Of a stretch of DNA of 64,000 nucleotides, positions 43,115 through 50,953 are shown piece after piece. The notes below the pieces were generated by a model. That model did no database searches. It had not been told where the DNA came from and saw only the letters and a list, made by a program, of their open reading frames with translations. The stretch's first letter is position 1. Every line of letters starts with the position of its first letter. Source of the stretch: UBA11891 sp003533785 (GTDB lineage Bacteria; Bacteroidota; Bacteroidia; Flavobacteriales; Flavobacteriaceae); the NCBI GenBank assembly GCA_949511625.1, contig CATFEX010000003.1:96403-160402 (forward strand). Reading direction: 5' to 3'. The translations under genes and the position numbers were made by a program.

Positions 43115-44464
43115 TTACTTAACCGTAATTTCAACTTTTCTTTCAAAGTTAACTCTTCGGTTGGCTTCTCTGCCTTTTAACGTTTTATTTGATTGTACTG
43201 GTTGATCTTCACCAAACCCTTGCGTAGAAATACGAGTACCATCGATACCTCCTGCTACAAGAGCTGCTTTCACAGCATTCGCTCTTTTCTCAGAGAGCTT
43301 TTGATTGTAAGCTCTACTTCCGTCACTTGAAGCATGACCATTCACAACAACCTCTACGTTAGGATATTTTTTCATCAATTCAGACAAGGTATTGACCAAT
43401 GAAGCTGCATCGCCTGAAATATCAGCACTATCAACTTTGAAGTAAATCACACTGTTCTCATCGGCTAGCATATCCATAATTTCTTTAGGATCGGCTGGAC
43501 AACCATTGTTGTCAGCATCACCCGCTTCATCTGGACACGCATCGTCTTTATCTAAAACGCCATCATTATCGGAGTCGGCCCAAGGGCAACCATCGTTTTC
43601 CATAGCTCCGGCTTCGTTAGGACATTTATCATCCTTATCTGCAACACCATCAGCATCGCTATCAGGACAACCATTTAGCTCAGCTAAACCTGCTTCTTCT
43701 GGACATGCATCTTCAGCATCTGGTATACCGTCATCATCGGTATCTGGACATCCATTAAATTCAGCCTTACCTGCTTCTTCTGGGCAAGCGTCTTTGTTGT
43801 CGGGAATTCCATCTCCGTCTGTGTCGGGACATCCATCAAATTCTTTGAGACCAGGGACATCTGGACAAACGTCTTTTTGGTCTGAGACACCATCCTTATC
43901 GGCGTCATTGGCTCCAAAGACATAACTTATCCCGACTGTATGTTGAAGGTGATTGTATGCGTAGTTCTCTGATGAAGATCGATAAGAAGCACTGACGTTA
44001 GCATTCAGATTATCAGATAGACTAATATTTAGTCCAGCTCCTCCCAAAACAGTTCTTGAAACTTCAGTGGAAGGAAAAGCACCATCACTGGAAGTTTCAC
44101 CCTCACTAAAATTGGTAAACCCATACCCTCCAAAGAGATAGGGTAGTACTTTTTCACCATTACCCAGGTTGTATTTAACAACACCATCAAGCGAGTAATA
44201 ATCAAGATCACCACCACCAGTGGCTCCGTCTTTTATGTTGTTGGAAGCATATTGGACACCAAGAGAGAATCCGCCTTTAATGTATCGACTTAAGCTAACA
44301 TAAGGCACACCAAAATTGGTTCCAGAATCTACAGCATCGTCCTGTATACTGACGAGGTTTGCACCAACGCTTACAGCCCAAGGGTTTTCTTCAGTCTGTG
44401 CTGTTAGGATAGTACCTGTCAATAGCAGAGCAAATGCAAAGCTAAAATTCAATGTTTTTTTCAT
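43115..44464 (-). CDS. OmpA-family outer-membrane protein with thrombospondin type 3 repeats
   Basis: A 449-residue outer-membrane protein. Signal peptide (KTLNFSFAFALLLTGTILTAQ), an N-terminal eight-stranded-type barrel (about 25-190, ending SYVFGAND), then five or six calcium-type repeats (about 190-320, pattern DxDxDGxxDxxDxCP with E-A-G linkers), then an OmpA domain (VIYFKVDSADISG, VNGHASSDGSRAYNQKLSEKRA) that binds peptidoglycan. A TACTTTTG element lies upstream (44492-44485 on the minus strand). It is likely an abundant stabiliser of the envelope. The terminator at 43071 suggests a single-gene transcript. Confidence 0.95.
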   Translation of the reverse strand: MKKTLNFSFAFALLLTGTILTAQTEENPWAVSVGANLVSIQDDAVDSGTNFGVPYVSLSRYIKGGFSLGVQYASNNIKDGATGGGDLDYYSLDGVVKYNLGNGEKVLPYLFGGYGFTNFSEGETSSDGAFPSTEVSRTVLGGAGLNISLSDNLNANVSASYRSSSENYAYNHLQHTVGISYVFGANDADKDGVSDQKDVCPDVPGLKEFDGCPDTDGDGIPDNKDACPEEAGKAEFNGCPDTDDDGIPDAEDACPEEAGLAELNGCPDSDADGVADKDDKCPNEAGAMENDGCPWADSDNDGVLDKDDACPDEAGDADNNGCPADPKEIMDMLADENSVIYFKVDSADISGDAASLVNTLSELMKKYPNVEVVVNGHASSDGSRAYNQKLSEKRANAVKAALVAGGIDGTRISTQGFGEDQPVQSNKTLKGREANRRVNFERKVEITVK

Positions 44465-44630
44465 GTTAAAATATTGTATTTTGACAAAAGTAAGAAAATA
44501 TCCTAAAATTCATGGGGAATCCACACCCTAATTCTTCCCTCGATGTGAGATATTCTTTATATTATTTTCTTCGAATATTGAATACAAGTTAATAGCTTTG
44601 CAATTTTATTACCCAATTAATACTCCTCAA

Positions 44631-45137
44631 ATGAACAACTTGAATCAAAAAATGAGAATATGGCATCGGTATTTAGGCTTCTACCTTGTAGGAATCATGG
44701 CCGTTTATGCAGTAAGTGGAATGACACTTATTTTTAGGAAAACAGACACATTTAAGAAAGAAATTCAAATCCAAAAGATTCTTTCGTCTGGCCTTACTGA
44801 AACACAGTTGGTTAAAGCGCTGTCTGAAGATGAGTTGAATATTATTTCCTCACAAGACGATTTTATTTTGTTTGAAACTGGAACATACAACAGAATTTCG
44901 GGCGAGGTGTTGTATAAAAAGATGGAGTATCCTTGGGTATTGGATAAGCTAATAAAGCTACATAAAGCCAGCACCTATAGTCCAGTGTACTGGTTGAATC
45001 TGTTTTTCGGGGCTTCCTTATTGTTTTTTGTAATTTCTTCTTTTTGGATGTTTTTACCCCATACTTCAGCCTTTAGAAAAGGACTGTATTTTTCACTTGC
45101 GGGTATGGTTATGACTTTGATCATTCTATTTTTATAA
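44631..45137 (+). CDS. PepSY-type membrane protein, probably iron-uptake associated
   Basis: A 168-residue protein: one helix (LGFYLVGIMAVYAVSGMTLIF, about 13-35), a soluble segment (about 40-115) and two C-terminal helices (YWLNLFFGASLLFFVISSFWMF; FSLAGMVMTLIILFL). The RIWHRYLGFYL start and LDKLIKLHKAS before the helix pair resemble PepSY_TM proteins often linked to siderophore reduction. I start at 44631; the frame opens at 44598 but a TAGCTTTG element (44593-44600) overlaps that ATG. It converges on the TonB-dependent receptor gene 3 bases away. Confidence 0.68.
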   Translation: MNNLNQKMRIWHRYLGFYLVGIMAVYAVSGMTLIFRKTDTFKKEIQIQKILSSGLTETQLVKALSEDELNIISSQDDFILFETGTYNRISGEVLYKKMEYPWVLDKLIKLHKASTYSPVYWLNLFFGASLLFFVISSFWMFLPHTSAFRKGLYFSLAGMVMTLIILFL

Positions 45138-45140
45138 CCT

Positions 45141-47354
45141 TCAACGCAGGGCATACCGAACCCCTAAGAAGAATCGTCTTCCCTGATTGGAATAAAACAC
45201 ATAAGAAGGGTCAAAGCTGAGTGCGTTTGGGTTAGATCCAGTTTGAATGACCCTAGCGTTTGCATCAAAATCTACATCACGATCGAAAGGATCAAAGGCT
45301 CGGGCAATGCTTTCCCTAGGAGGTTTAAAATTGACTAAATTTTTGATACCGCCAAAAATCTCAATTTTGGAAGAAGAAATCCAACGAAATTGAAGGTTAC
45401 TATCATGAATCCATGGGCTTTTTGCTGGTCTTGGATCGCGATCGCCAAGAAGCGGGAGTCGCATTGGACCAACAATTAATCCCGTCCAGTCCAGTGTTAA
45501 AGGGAGGTTAGCCAATCGATAACTCAATTTGTAGTTTGCTGTAAATCGCTCCGTAAGAAGCGGTTGTTTTTTAATCCCTTCATCTGTCCAGTTGGTATGA
45601 ATCAATGTAGCTCCAACAACAAATTGAAAACCAGAGGAGAAAACTCCATTCACATTCAGCGTGAACCCCGAAAAAGAAGCTTTTTGATCCAAATTTCCAT
45701 ACCGAATTTGGTTGGGATTGGTTTCATAATCAGGAATGATTTTGTTGGAAAACTGGGTGTGGAATAAACTCCCATCCAATTCTAACAAGTACCCTTGCTT
45801 GGCATAAACCTTTTGAAACCAGTTGGCATTAATATTCCAAGATTTCTCTGGACGGAGGGTTTCTTCAAAGAGTACTTCGCGCCCCCCCGTCAGGGCAGCA
45901 TGATCCTCGGTGAATACATTGACAATGCGATATCCTGTACCCCAACTCAAGCGAAAGCTAGCCACTTGCTCCGGATTATCCCATTTGAAATTGACACGAG
46001 GGGTTATAATGGAGCCATAAAGGGAATTGTAATCATACCGAAGCCCAAGCAGGAGCTTTTTACGTTTTTGAAAGGACCATTTGTTTTGAAAAAACACCCC
46101 GGGTAGGTGGGTTAGATTTTGATCAACAGTGGCTACCGTATTATCATCATAAAAGGTGGAACGAAAACTTATCCCATACAACAGCGCGTGTTTTGGACTA
46201 TTTTTCGACCAAACCGATTGTATAAAAGCAACTCGTTGATCAGCCAAGAAGGAAGTTTGACCATAAACTGAATTCTGATTGTGATTATTGAAGCTGTATT
46301 GTAAAAACCAATCGCTATTGAGGTTGTATTTTCCAAAAAACTCTATTCTTTGAGTATATATACTCTCCCCATATCGCTCATTGCCCCCTCGGTAATTGGG
46401 AGACCAATTCATTTCTCCTCCCCAACGATCTTCATAAAAAAGGCGTATTCCTAGGGTGTTTTTCGGGCTCGAAAATTTATTGAATATTGAAACACGGTGT
46501 TGAAGGGTTAAATCCGTAAAATTGTCTTCGTTCTGATCAATGGGATTGGAATAATTGAAATGATTGATTCCCAACAAAGCTTTTGTTTCACCAATTTTAT
46601 ATTGCAATCCAATATCCGTATTTACTTCCCCCCAATTGGTGCTAAAGGATTCCAAACTCCAAATGGGACTATTTTCTGGTAGTTTTGTAATCAGATTAAT
46701 AACACCTCCGATGGCTTCAGACCCGTATAAATTGGAAGCCGGCCCCTTAATCACTTCCACTTTTTCGATCAGAGATTGTGGAATTCCAGATAATCCATAG
46801 ACAGTGGATAGACCACTTACTATAGGTAAACCATCAATTAATACCATCGTATTGGCACCTTCTTGACCGTTAATATGGATATCACCAGTATTACAAACAT
46901 TGCAATTGAGTTGCGGTCGGATCCCATTTATTTGTTGGACTGCCTCAAACACAGAGGCTGTAGGATTGGCCTTAAAAAAGGAAGCTCTGTACAGTTCAAC
47001 AGGAATTGGACTGTCTAATTTATTAACCTGTTTGAGCGTACCTGTCACCACAACTTCTTGGAGCTCTTTGTCGGGTTCCAACATAACTTGAAAGGGAACT
47101 TGGTTTCGCTTTTTGTCGGACAATTCAATAATAGCGGGTTGATAATTGATATAAGAAATAATGATTTGGTCTTTTACAGCAGCATCCAAAATTTCAAACC
47201 AGCCCTTCTCATCGCTAAGTGTGGCCCTTTTTTTTGTTTTGTTATATACCGTAGCTCCTGCAATTGGAGTTTCATTTTCCGATACCACTTGCCCTTTAAA
47301 TTGGGAGAATACCCCCAGTGAGTTTAAAAAAAATAAGCCTAAAAGAAAACGCAT
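45141..47354 (-). CDS. TonB-dependent outer-membrane receptor
   Basis: A 737-residue receptor. Signal peptide (RFLLGLFFLNSLGVFS), a carboxypeptidase-regulatory-like domain (about 18-95, GQVVSENETPIAGATVYN), a plug (TVYGLSGIPQSLIEKVEVIKGPASNLYGSEAIGG near 190-220) and a 22-stranded barrel ending GRRFFLGVRYALR. QLNCNVCNTGDIHINGQEG in the plug has two Cys. The neighbours (a DtxR/MntR-family regulator, divergently transcribed, and a PepSY-like protein) point to iron or other metal uptake; homologues of this shape are annotated for ferric siderophores or copper. Confidence 0.93.
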   Translation of the reverse strand: MRFLLGLFFLNSLGVFSQFKGQVVSENETPIAGATVYNKTKKRATLSDEKGWFEILDAAVKDQIIISYINYQPAIIELSDKKRNQVPFQVMLEPDKELQEVVVTGTLKQVNKLDSPIPVELYRASFFKANPTASVFEAVQQINGIRPQLNCNVCNTGDIHINGQEGANTMVLIDGLPIVSGLSTVYGLSGIPQSLIEKVEVIKGPASNLYGSEAIGGVINLITKLPENSPIWSLESFSTNWGEVNTDIGLQYKIGETKALLGINHFNYSNPIDQNEDNFTDLTLQHRVSIFNKFSSPKNTLGIRLFYEDRWGGEMNWSPNYRGGNERYGESIYTQRIEFFGKYNLNSDWFLQYSFNNHNQNSVYGQTSFLADQRVAFIQSVWSKNSPKHALLYGISFRSTFYDDNTVATVDQNLTHLPGVFFQNKWSFQKRKKLLLGLRYDYNSLYGSIITPRVNFKWDNPEQVASFRLSWGTGYRIVNVFTEDHAALTGGREVLFEETLRPEKSWNINANWFQKVYAKQGYLLELDGSLFHTQFSNKIIPDYETNPNQIRYGNLDQKASFSGFTLNVNGVFSSGFQFVVGATLIHTNWTDEGIKKQPLLTERFTANYKLSYRLANLPLTLDWTGLIVGPMRLPLLGDRDPRPAKSPWIHDSNLQFRWISSSKIEIFGGIKNLVNFKPPRESIARAFDPFDRDVDFDANARVIQTGSNPNALSFDPSYVFYSNQGRRFFLGVRYALR

Positions 47355-47406
47355 GTTTACTTATATTTGATTGAAAAGCAATAAATTGTTCACTAGTGCA
47401 AAACTA

Positions 47407-47817
47407 ATGAAAAACACCAAAGAAAAAGAACATTACATTAAGCTTATTTTCAAGCATCGAGAAAAAAATCAACGCGTTACTGTATCCAGTTTGAGTGAAA
47501 ATTTGGGGGTATCCAAATCTTCAGTAACCAATATGTTGAAAAAACTGGTGCACATGGGGTTGGTGGATACAGCACCCTATCAGCCGATTGCTTTGACAGA
47601 TAAAGGAGTTGTTGTGGCACAAGAGATTGTGGCTAAGCATCGTCTTATTGAACTATTTCTGGTTGAAGTAATGGGATTTACCAATGAACAAGTACATCCT
47701 ATTGCAGAAGAAATAGAACACATCGATTCCCCAGAATTTTTTCGCCGGGTAAGAGAAATGCTCAAACAAGATCAACTTGACCCACACGGGAGTACTATTC
47801 CGGAAATAAAATTTTAA
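47407..47817 (+). CDS. DtxR/MntR-family metal-dependent regulator
   Basis: A 136-residue regulator: winged-helix (RVTVSSLSENLGVSKSSVTNMLKKLVHMGLV) plus the metal-binding dimer domain (VVAKHRLIELFLVEVMG, EEIEHIDSPEF). Against B. subtilis MntR, the His77, Glu99, Glu102 and His103 ligands are kept, but the helix-1 pair Asp8/Glu11 aligns with His and Lys (KEHYIKLIF). It lacks the SH3-like third domain of DtxR. The frame opens at 47371, but a TATATTTG promoter element (47362-47369) sits just before it, so the ATG at 47407 is preferred. It is divergent from the TonB receptor with only 52 bases between starts. Confidence 0.88.
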   Translation: MKNTKEKEHYIKLIFKHREKNQRVTVSSLSENLGVSKSSVTNMLKKLVHMGLVDTAPYQPIALTDKGVVVAQEIVAKHRLIELFLVEVMGFTNEQVHPIAEEIEHIDSPEFFRRVREMLKQDQLDPHGSTIPEIKF

Positions 47818-48037
47818 AATATGGACCTCCTTGAATCTTTCTTTACAACTGTGTTCAGATTTTGACTAATTCTCTCATAATTTTATCTGTAACTCTATAT
47901 GGGGCTTCTTTAATTATCGGGTTATTTTATGGCGCAATAGTATATGACTGGTGTCCTTTTTTTACTAGACTGGAAGCAGTATCAACTTTCCGATTACGAC
48001 AATAAGATAAGCCTACGCTATATCTCCTTGGTCAAAA

Positions 48038-48165
48038 ATGAAAAACTTTAAAGGTGAAAGGTTTGAAGTTACAATTGAAAGTGAAAAGGTTTCTGATTGC
48101 AACTAATTGAGGATGGAGTTATTGAAGCGGATGAGGATGGCTTTGTAATTATAGCGGACTTGTGA
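48038..48165 (+). pseudogene. Possible frameshifted small ORF
   Basis: ATG at 48038 opens MKNFKGERFEVTIESEKVSD and stops at 48104. After a one-base shift the neighbouring frame continues QLIEDGVIEADEDGFVIIAD to a stop at 48165. The acidic, strand-like composition on both sides of the shift suggests a single small protein of about 42 residues broken by one indel. I do not recognise a family. A chance pairing cannot be excluded. Confidence 0.3.
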
Positions 48166-48343
48166 AAAAGACAGTTTGCCGCTGTCCTGAGCCGCAAGCG
48201 AATGGATTGCGGTACATGCACTTTCCTTTTAAATTTGATCTAAATACAAGACCTAAAATCAACTATTGAGATTTTGAAATTGGTCACAATCTTTATTATT
48301 CTTTGACAGGAGTTGTGTACAAATAGTGTATAAGTGAGGAAAC

Positions 48344-48373
48344 AAAAAAGGGACCACATTGCTGTTATCCCTT
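48344..48373 (-). terminator. Probable terminator of tRNA-Arg
   Basis: On the minus strand, AAGGGA / TCCCTT with a 14-base loop, then a T run, begins 10 bases after the end of tRNA-Arg. Stem is short, but the placement and T tract support termination. Confidence 0.6.
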
Positions 48374-48383
48374 GTTAGTAGTG

Positions 48384-48457
48384 TGACCTCGGCAGGATTC
48401 AAACCTGCAACCTCTTGAGCCGTAATCAAGTGCACTATTCAGTTATGCTACGAGGCC
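48384..48457 (-). tRNA. tRNA-Arg (anticodon ACG), unusual elbow
   Basis: A 74-base cloverleaf: acceptor GGCCTCG/CGAGGTC (one G-T), D-arm GCAT/GTGC with loop AACTGAATA, anticodon stem CTTGA/TCAAG with loop TTACGGC (anticodon ACG, read as inosine CG after deamination), T-arm GCAGG-TTTGAAT-CCTGC, discriminator A. The nearly invariant G19 is A and the invariant C56 is T, so the elbow pair becomes A19-U56. All stems are intact, and a terminator follows, so it may function despite the changes. Confidence 0.85.
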
Positions 48458-48647
48458 TTATGGCGGTAAATGTACCAATTTTTTTTATTGAAAAAAAAGA
48501 AGCGGAGGACGGATAATAAGAGAAGTCGATGCTATTTTTGAGGGCCAAAGTCTCTTTATGATTTTTGAAAATTTAGAGTTCTGAGCAAGTACGATTACAT
48601 CTATATATACAGTGAGAAACAGTACCTTTGACCGAATATTCTGACAA

Positions 48648-49589
48648 ATGGAATTTCTTGCGATAATTTTTGGACTCATACTCCTGATTAAGGGGGGCGA
48701 ATGGTTAATGAAAGCCGCAGTCTCACTGTCTCTTAGCATGCGAGTACCTAAAATTGTCATTGGGATGACTGTAGTTTCTTTTGCTACCTCAGCTCCCGAA
48801 CTCATTGTAAGCTTGCAGTCTTCTTTGTCTGGCCACTCAGACTTAGCCTTGGGAAATGTGATTGGTTCTAATATTGCTAACCTTGCATTTGTTTTAGCCA
48901 TTACCATCCTAATCTCTCCCATAACAGTCACCCAAAGTTTTTACAAAACCGATTGGCCAATGATGATCCTAGCCACCCTTTTATTTATTGGTTTTCTTAA
49001 CTCAGACCAAGGATTGGAACAGTGGGAGGGTGCTTGCTTATTTATTCTATTAATCGTCTTTCTGGTTTATCTGATATTATTCCAAAAACAAGCGGTTTAC
49101 GATGAAGCGCCAGAAGATGACGAATTGTTGCCTCTGCAAAAGACCATAAGCTATTTTTTTTTAGGAGCTGTCGGTTTGTGGCTGGGCTCTGAGACTCTTG
49201 TCAAGGGCGCTATTTCTCTAGCCAACAGCTTGGGGGTGAGTGAAAGAATTATTAGTATCACTGTGGTCTCCATAGGGACGAGTATTCCAGAGTTGTCGGC
49301 TTCCATTATTGCAGTGATTAATAAAGAAAAGGCTATCTCAATAGGAAACTTGATCGGGTCTAATATTTTTAATTTGATGGCAGTCATGGGGGTTACAGCA
49401 TTGGTAAATCCAATCCCCGTCGGCGACTTAAATATGTTGTCGAATGACATCTGGTGGATGCTAGGAATTTCTTTAATGATTTTACCGCTGGTGTTTCTGC
49501 CTCGTAAAAAGCAGCTGGGTCGCTTGGATGGACTCATTCTCTTAATATTATATGTCTGTTTCCTATGGCCTCTGCTTAAGGGATTATAA
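48648..49589 (+). CDS. Calcium/sodium antiporter (CaCA family, YrbG-like)
   Basis: A 313-residue inner-membrane antiporter with about ten helices in two inverted halves. The alpha-1 repeat is VSFATSAPELIVSLQSSL...GNVIGSNIAN; the alpha-2 repeat is VSIGTSIPELSASIIAV...GNLIGSNIFNL, with Glu in both for cation binding. A TACCTTTG element (48623-48630) lies 18 bases before the ATG. It exports calcium using sodium or proton influx. The terminator at 49592 separates it from the convergent GSII gene. Confidence 0.93.
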   Translation: MEFLAIIFGLILLIKGGEWLMKAAVSLSLSMRVPKIVIGMTVVSFATSAPELIVSLQSSLSGHSDLALGNVIGSNIANLAFVLAITILISPITVTQSFYKTDWPMMILATLLFIGFLNSDQGLEQWEGACLFILLIVFLVYLILFQKQAVYDEAPEDDELLPLQKTISYFFLGAVGLWLGSETLVKGAISLANSLGVSERIISITVVSIGTSIPELSASIIAVINKEKAISIGNLIGSNIFNLMAVMGVTALVNPIPVGDLNMLSNDIWWMLGISLMILPLVFLPRKKQLGRLDGLILLILYVCFLWPLLKGL

Positions 49590-49591
49590 AA

Positions 49592-49619
49592 AAAATCCTG
49601 CCTTTTCAGACAGGATTTT
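49592..49619. terminator. Bidirectional terminator between antiporter and GSII
   Basis: The stem AAAATCCTG (49592-49600) / CAGGATTTT (49611-49619) lies 2 bases after the antiporter stop and 26 bases after the GSII stop. The A tract before it gives eight T's on the minus strand, so termination of GSII should be the stronger direction. Confidence 0.85.
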
Positions 49620-49645
49620 AAGCATTGAAGTAATGTACTTCGAAA

Positions 49646-50653
49646 TTATACCTTAGCCGATTTTACGGTCTTTATAATTCGAGCGGCAATTTTATAAGGG
49701 TCTCCGTTGGAAGCTGGGCGACGGTCTTCCAACCATCCTTTCCACCCTTTCTCAACTGTCATAATTGGGATACGGATTGAGGCTCCTCGGTCGGACACTC
49801 CAAAGCTGAACTCGTCTATGGATTGGGTTTCGTGATCACCTGTCAATCGTTGATCGTTGTCTGCACCATAAACCTCGATGTGCTCTTTCACAACAGGGCG
49901 AAATGCTTCACATATTTTTTCATAGGTCTCTTTTGAACCGCAGGTTCTCAAAGTACTATTGGAAAAGTTGGCGTGCATACCTGATCCATTCCAATCAGTG
50001 GCTCCAAGGGGCTTTGGATGCCAATCGATGGCCAAACCATACTTTTCTCCCAGACGCTCGAGTAAGTAGCGTGATACCCACATTTGGTCTCCAGCTTCCC
50101 GAGCCCCTTTAGAAAAACATTGGTATTCCCACTGGCCAGCAGCAACTTCAGCGTTGATACCTTCAACATTAATTCCTGCCTCAAGACAAAGGTCTAAATG
50201 CTCCTCTACCATTTCCCTTCCAAAAGCATTTTTGGCTCCAGCAGAGCAGTAGAATTGCCCTTGTGGGGTTTGGTCTTTTGGAAAACCAAGAGGGAGATTC
50301 GTTTCGGGATCCCAAAGGAAATATTCTTGTTCAAATCCAAACCAGAAATCATTGTCGTCATCATCTATTGCTGCTCTTCCATTCGACTCGTGTGCCGTTC
50401 CGTCAGCATTCAATACTTCTGTCATTACTAAAAAACCATCCTTACGATCTGGATCTGGAAACACAGCTACGGGTTGCAACAAACAGTCGGAAGACCCTCC
50501 TTCGGCTTGTTGGGTGGAAGATCCATCAAATGACCATAGAGGCGCATCTTCTAATTTTCCACTAAAGTCATCAACAATTTTTGTTTTGCTTCGCAAATTA
50601 GCTGTGGGCTTGTAGCCGTCCAGCCAAATGTATTCGAGTTTTGATTTGCTCAT
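49646..50653 (-). CDS. Glutamine synthetase type II (eukaryote-like, about 335 residues)
   Basis: A 335-residue glutamine synthetase of the short GSII type otherwise typical of eukaryotes and some bacteria. Motifs: EYIWLDGYKPTANLRSKTK (N-terminal beta-grasp), WSFDGSSTQQA, FWFGFEQEYFL, GINAEVAAGQWEYQ, HPKPLGATDWNGSGMHANFS and RLTGDHETQSIDEFSFGVSDRGASIRIP. It joins ammonia to glutamate with ATP. GSII lacks the adenylylation loop of GSI, so control must be transcriptional or allosteric. It is divergent from a GSIII gene across about 300 bases. Confidence 0.94.
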   Translation of the reverse strand: MSKSKLEYIWLDGYKPTANLRSKTKIVDDFSGKLEDAPLWSFDGSSTQQAEGGSSDCLLQPVAVFPDPDRKDGFLVMTEVLNADGTAHESNGRAAIDDDDNDFWFGFEQEYFLWDPETNLPLGFPKDQTPQGQFYCSAGAKNAFGREMVEEHLDLCLEAGINVEGINAEVAAGQWEYQCFSKGAREAGDQMWVSRYLLERLGEKYGLAIDWHPKPLGATDWNGSGMHANFSNSTLRTCGSKETYEKICEAFRPVVKEHIEVYGADNDQRLTGDHETQSIDEFSFGVSDRGASIRIPIMTVEKGWKGWLEDRRPASNGDPYKIAARIIKTVKSAKV

Positions 50654-50953
50654 TGGTACTATTTTTTTAATTTCTCAAATGTAACTTTTTTACCGTCTGA
50701 CCATCGACAAGAGGGGGGTAATTAATCAACATTCTATAAACTTTTACTAATACCCTATTTTTAGGAGGGTAAAATTGATAAAAATTGATTTTTTTGTCAA
50801 AAAACTCAAAAAATTTATCAATCCATATATTTTTGTACGAAAAAGGAATAAAAAGATGTTTTGCCATTATATTTAAAATAGCGAACTTATTTCTGTAATG
50901 AATTATGCCCCAAAACCTCAATATGAATTCACTGTATACTTAAAACAAATCCC
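50654..50953. promoter_or_regulatory. Shared control region between GSII and GSIII
   Basis: A 300-base AT-rich spacer between divergent glutamine synthetase genes. A TACATTTG element (minus strand, 50683-50676) with TTG 24 bases upstream may serve GSII. A TATTTTTG element (50828-50835) may serve GSIII, which would give a long leader of about 110 bases. The inverted repeat TACCCT/AGGGTA (50751-50771) and duplicated AAATTGAT (about 50772-50790) lie between them and are candidate binding sites. The open frame on the minus strand at 50667-50921 is probably chance. Confidence 0.45.

Larger units (their letters stand above)
47818..48383. other. Gene-poor interval with decayed reading frames
   Basis: About 570 bases without a convincing gene. 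A TTG-started frame at 47862-48005 gives 47 residues with a strong hydrophobic segment (SLIILSVTLYGASLIIGLFYGAIVYDW) but no ATG. At 48038-48165 an ATG frame of 22 residues stops and can be continued after a one-base shift (see separate entry). The rest shows no coding signal. The interval lies between the regulator and tRNA-Arg and is the loosest in the window. Confidence 0.5.

Noticed and set aside
43506..43925. Open frame of 139 residues on the plus strand
   Set aside because: It is the antisense of the OmpA repeat region; the repeats keep the opposite strand open (Ser/Pro/Ala-rich repeats). No start signal.
47391..47398. CACTAGTG palindrome as an MntR operator
   Set aside because: It is only 8 bases, is a common chance palindrome, and known MntR boxes are longer; kept only as a candidate in a finding.
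48485..48931. 148-residue frame antisense to the antiporter
   Set aside because: It runs mostly opposite the conserved antiporter start; likely shadow.
50667..50921. 84-residue frame in the GSII/GSIII spacer, minus strand
   Set aside because: Highly AT-driven composition (Phe, Lys, Ile, Asn), no domain, and it covers the promoter elements and repeats.
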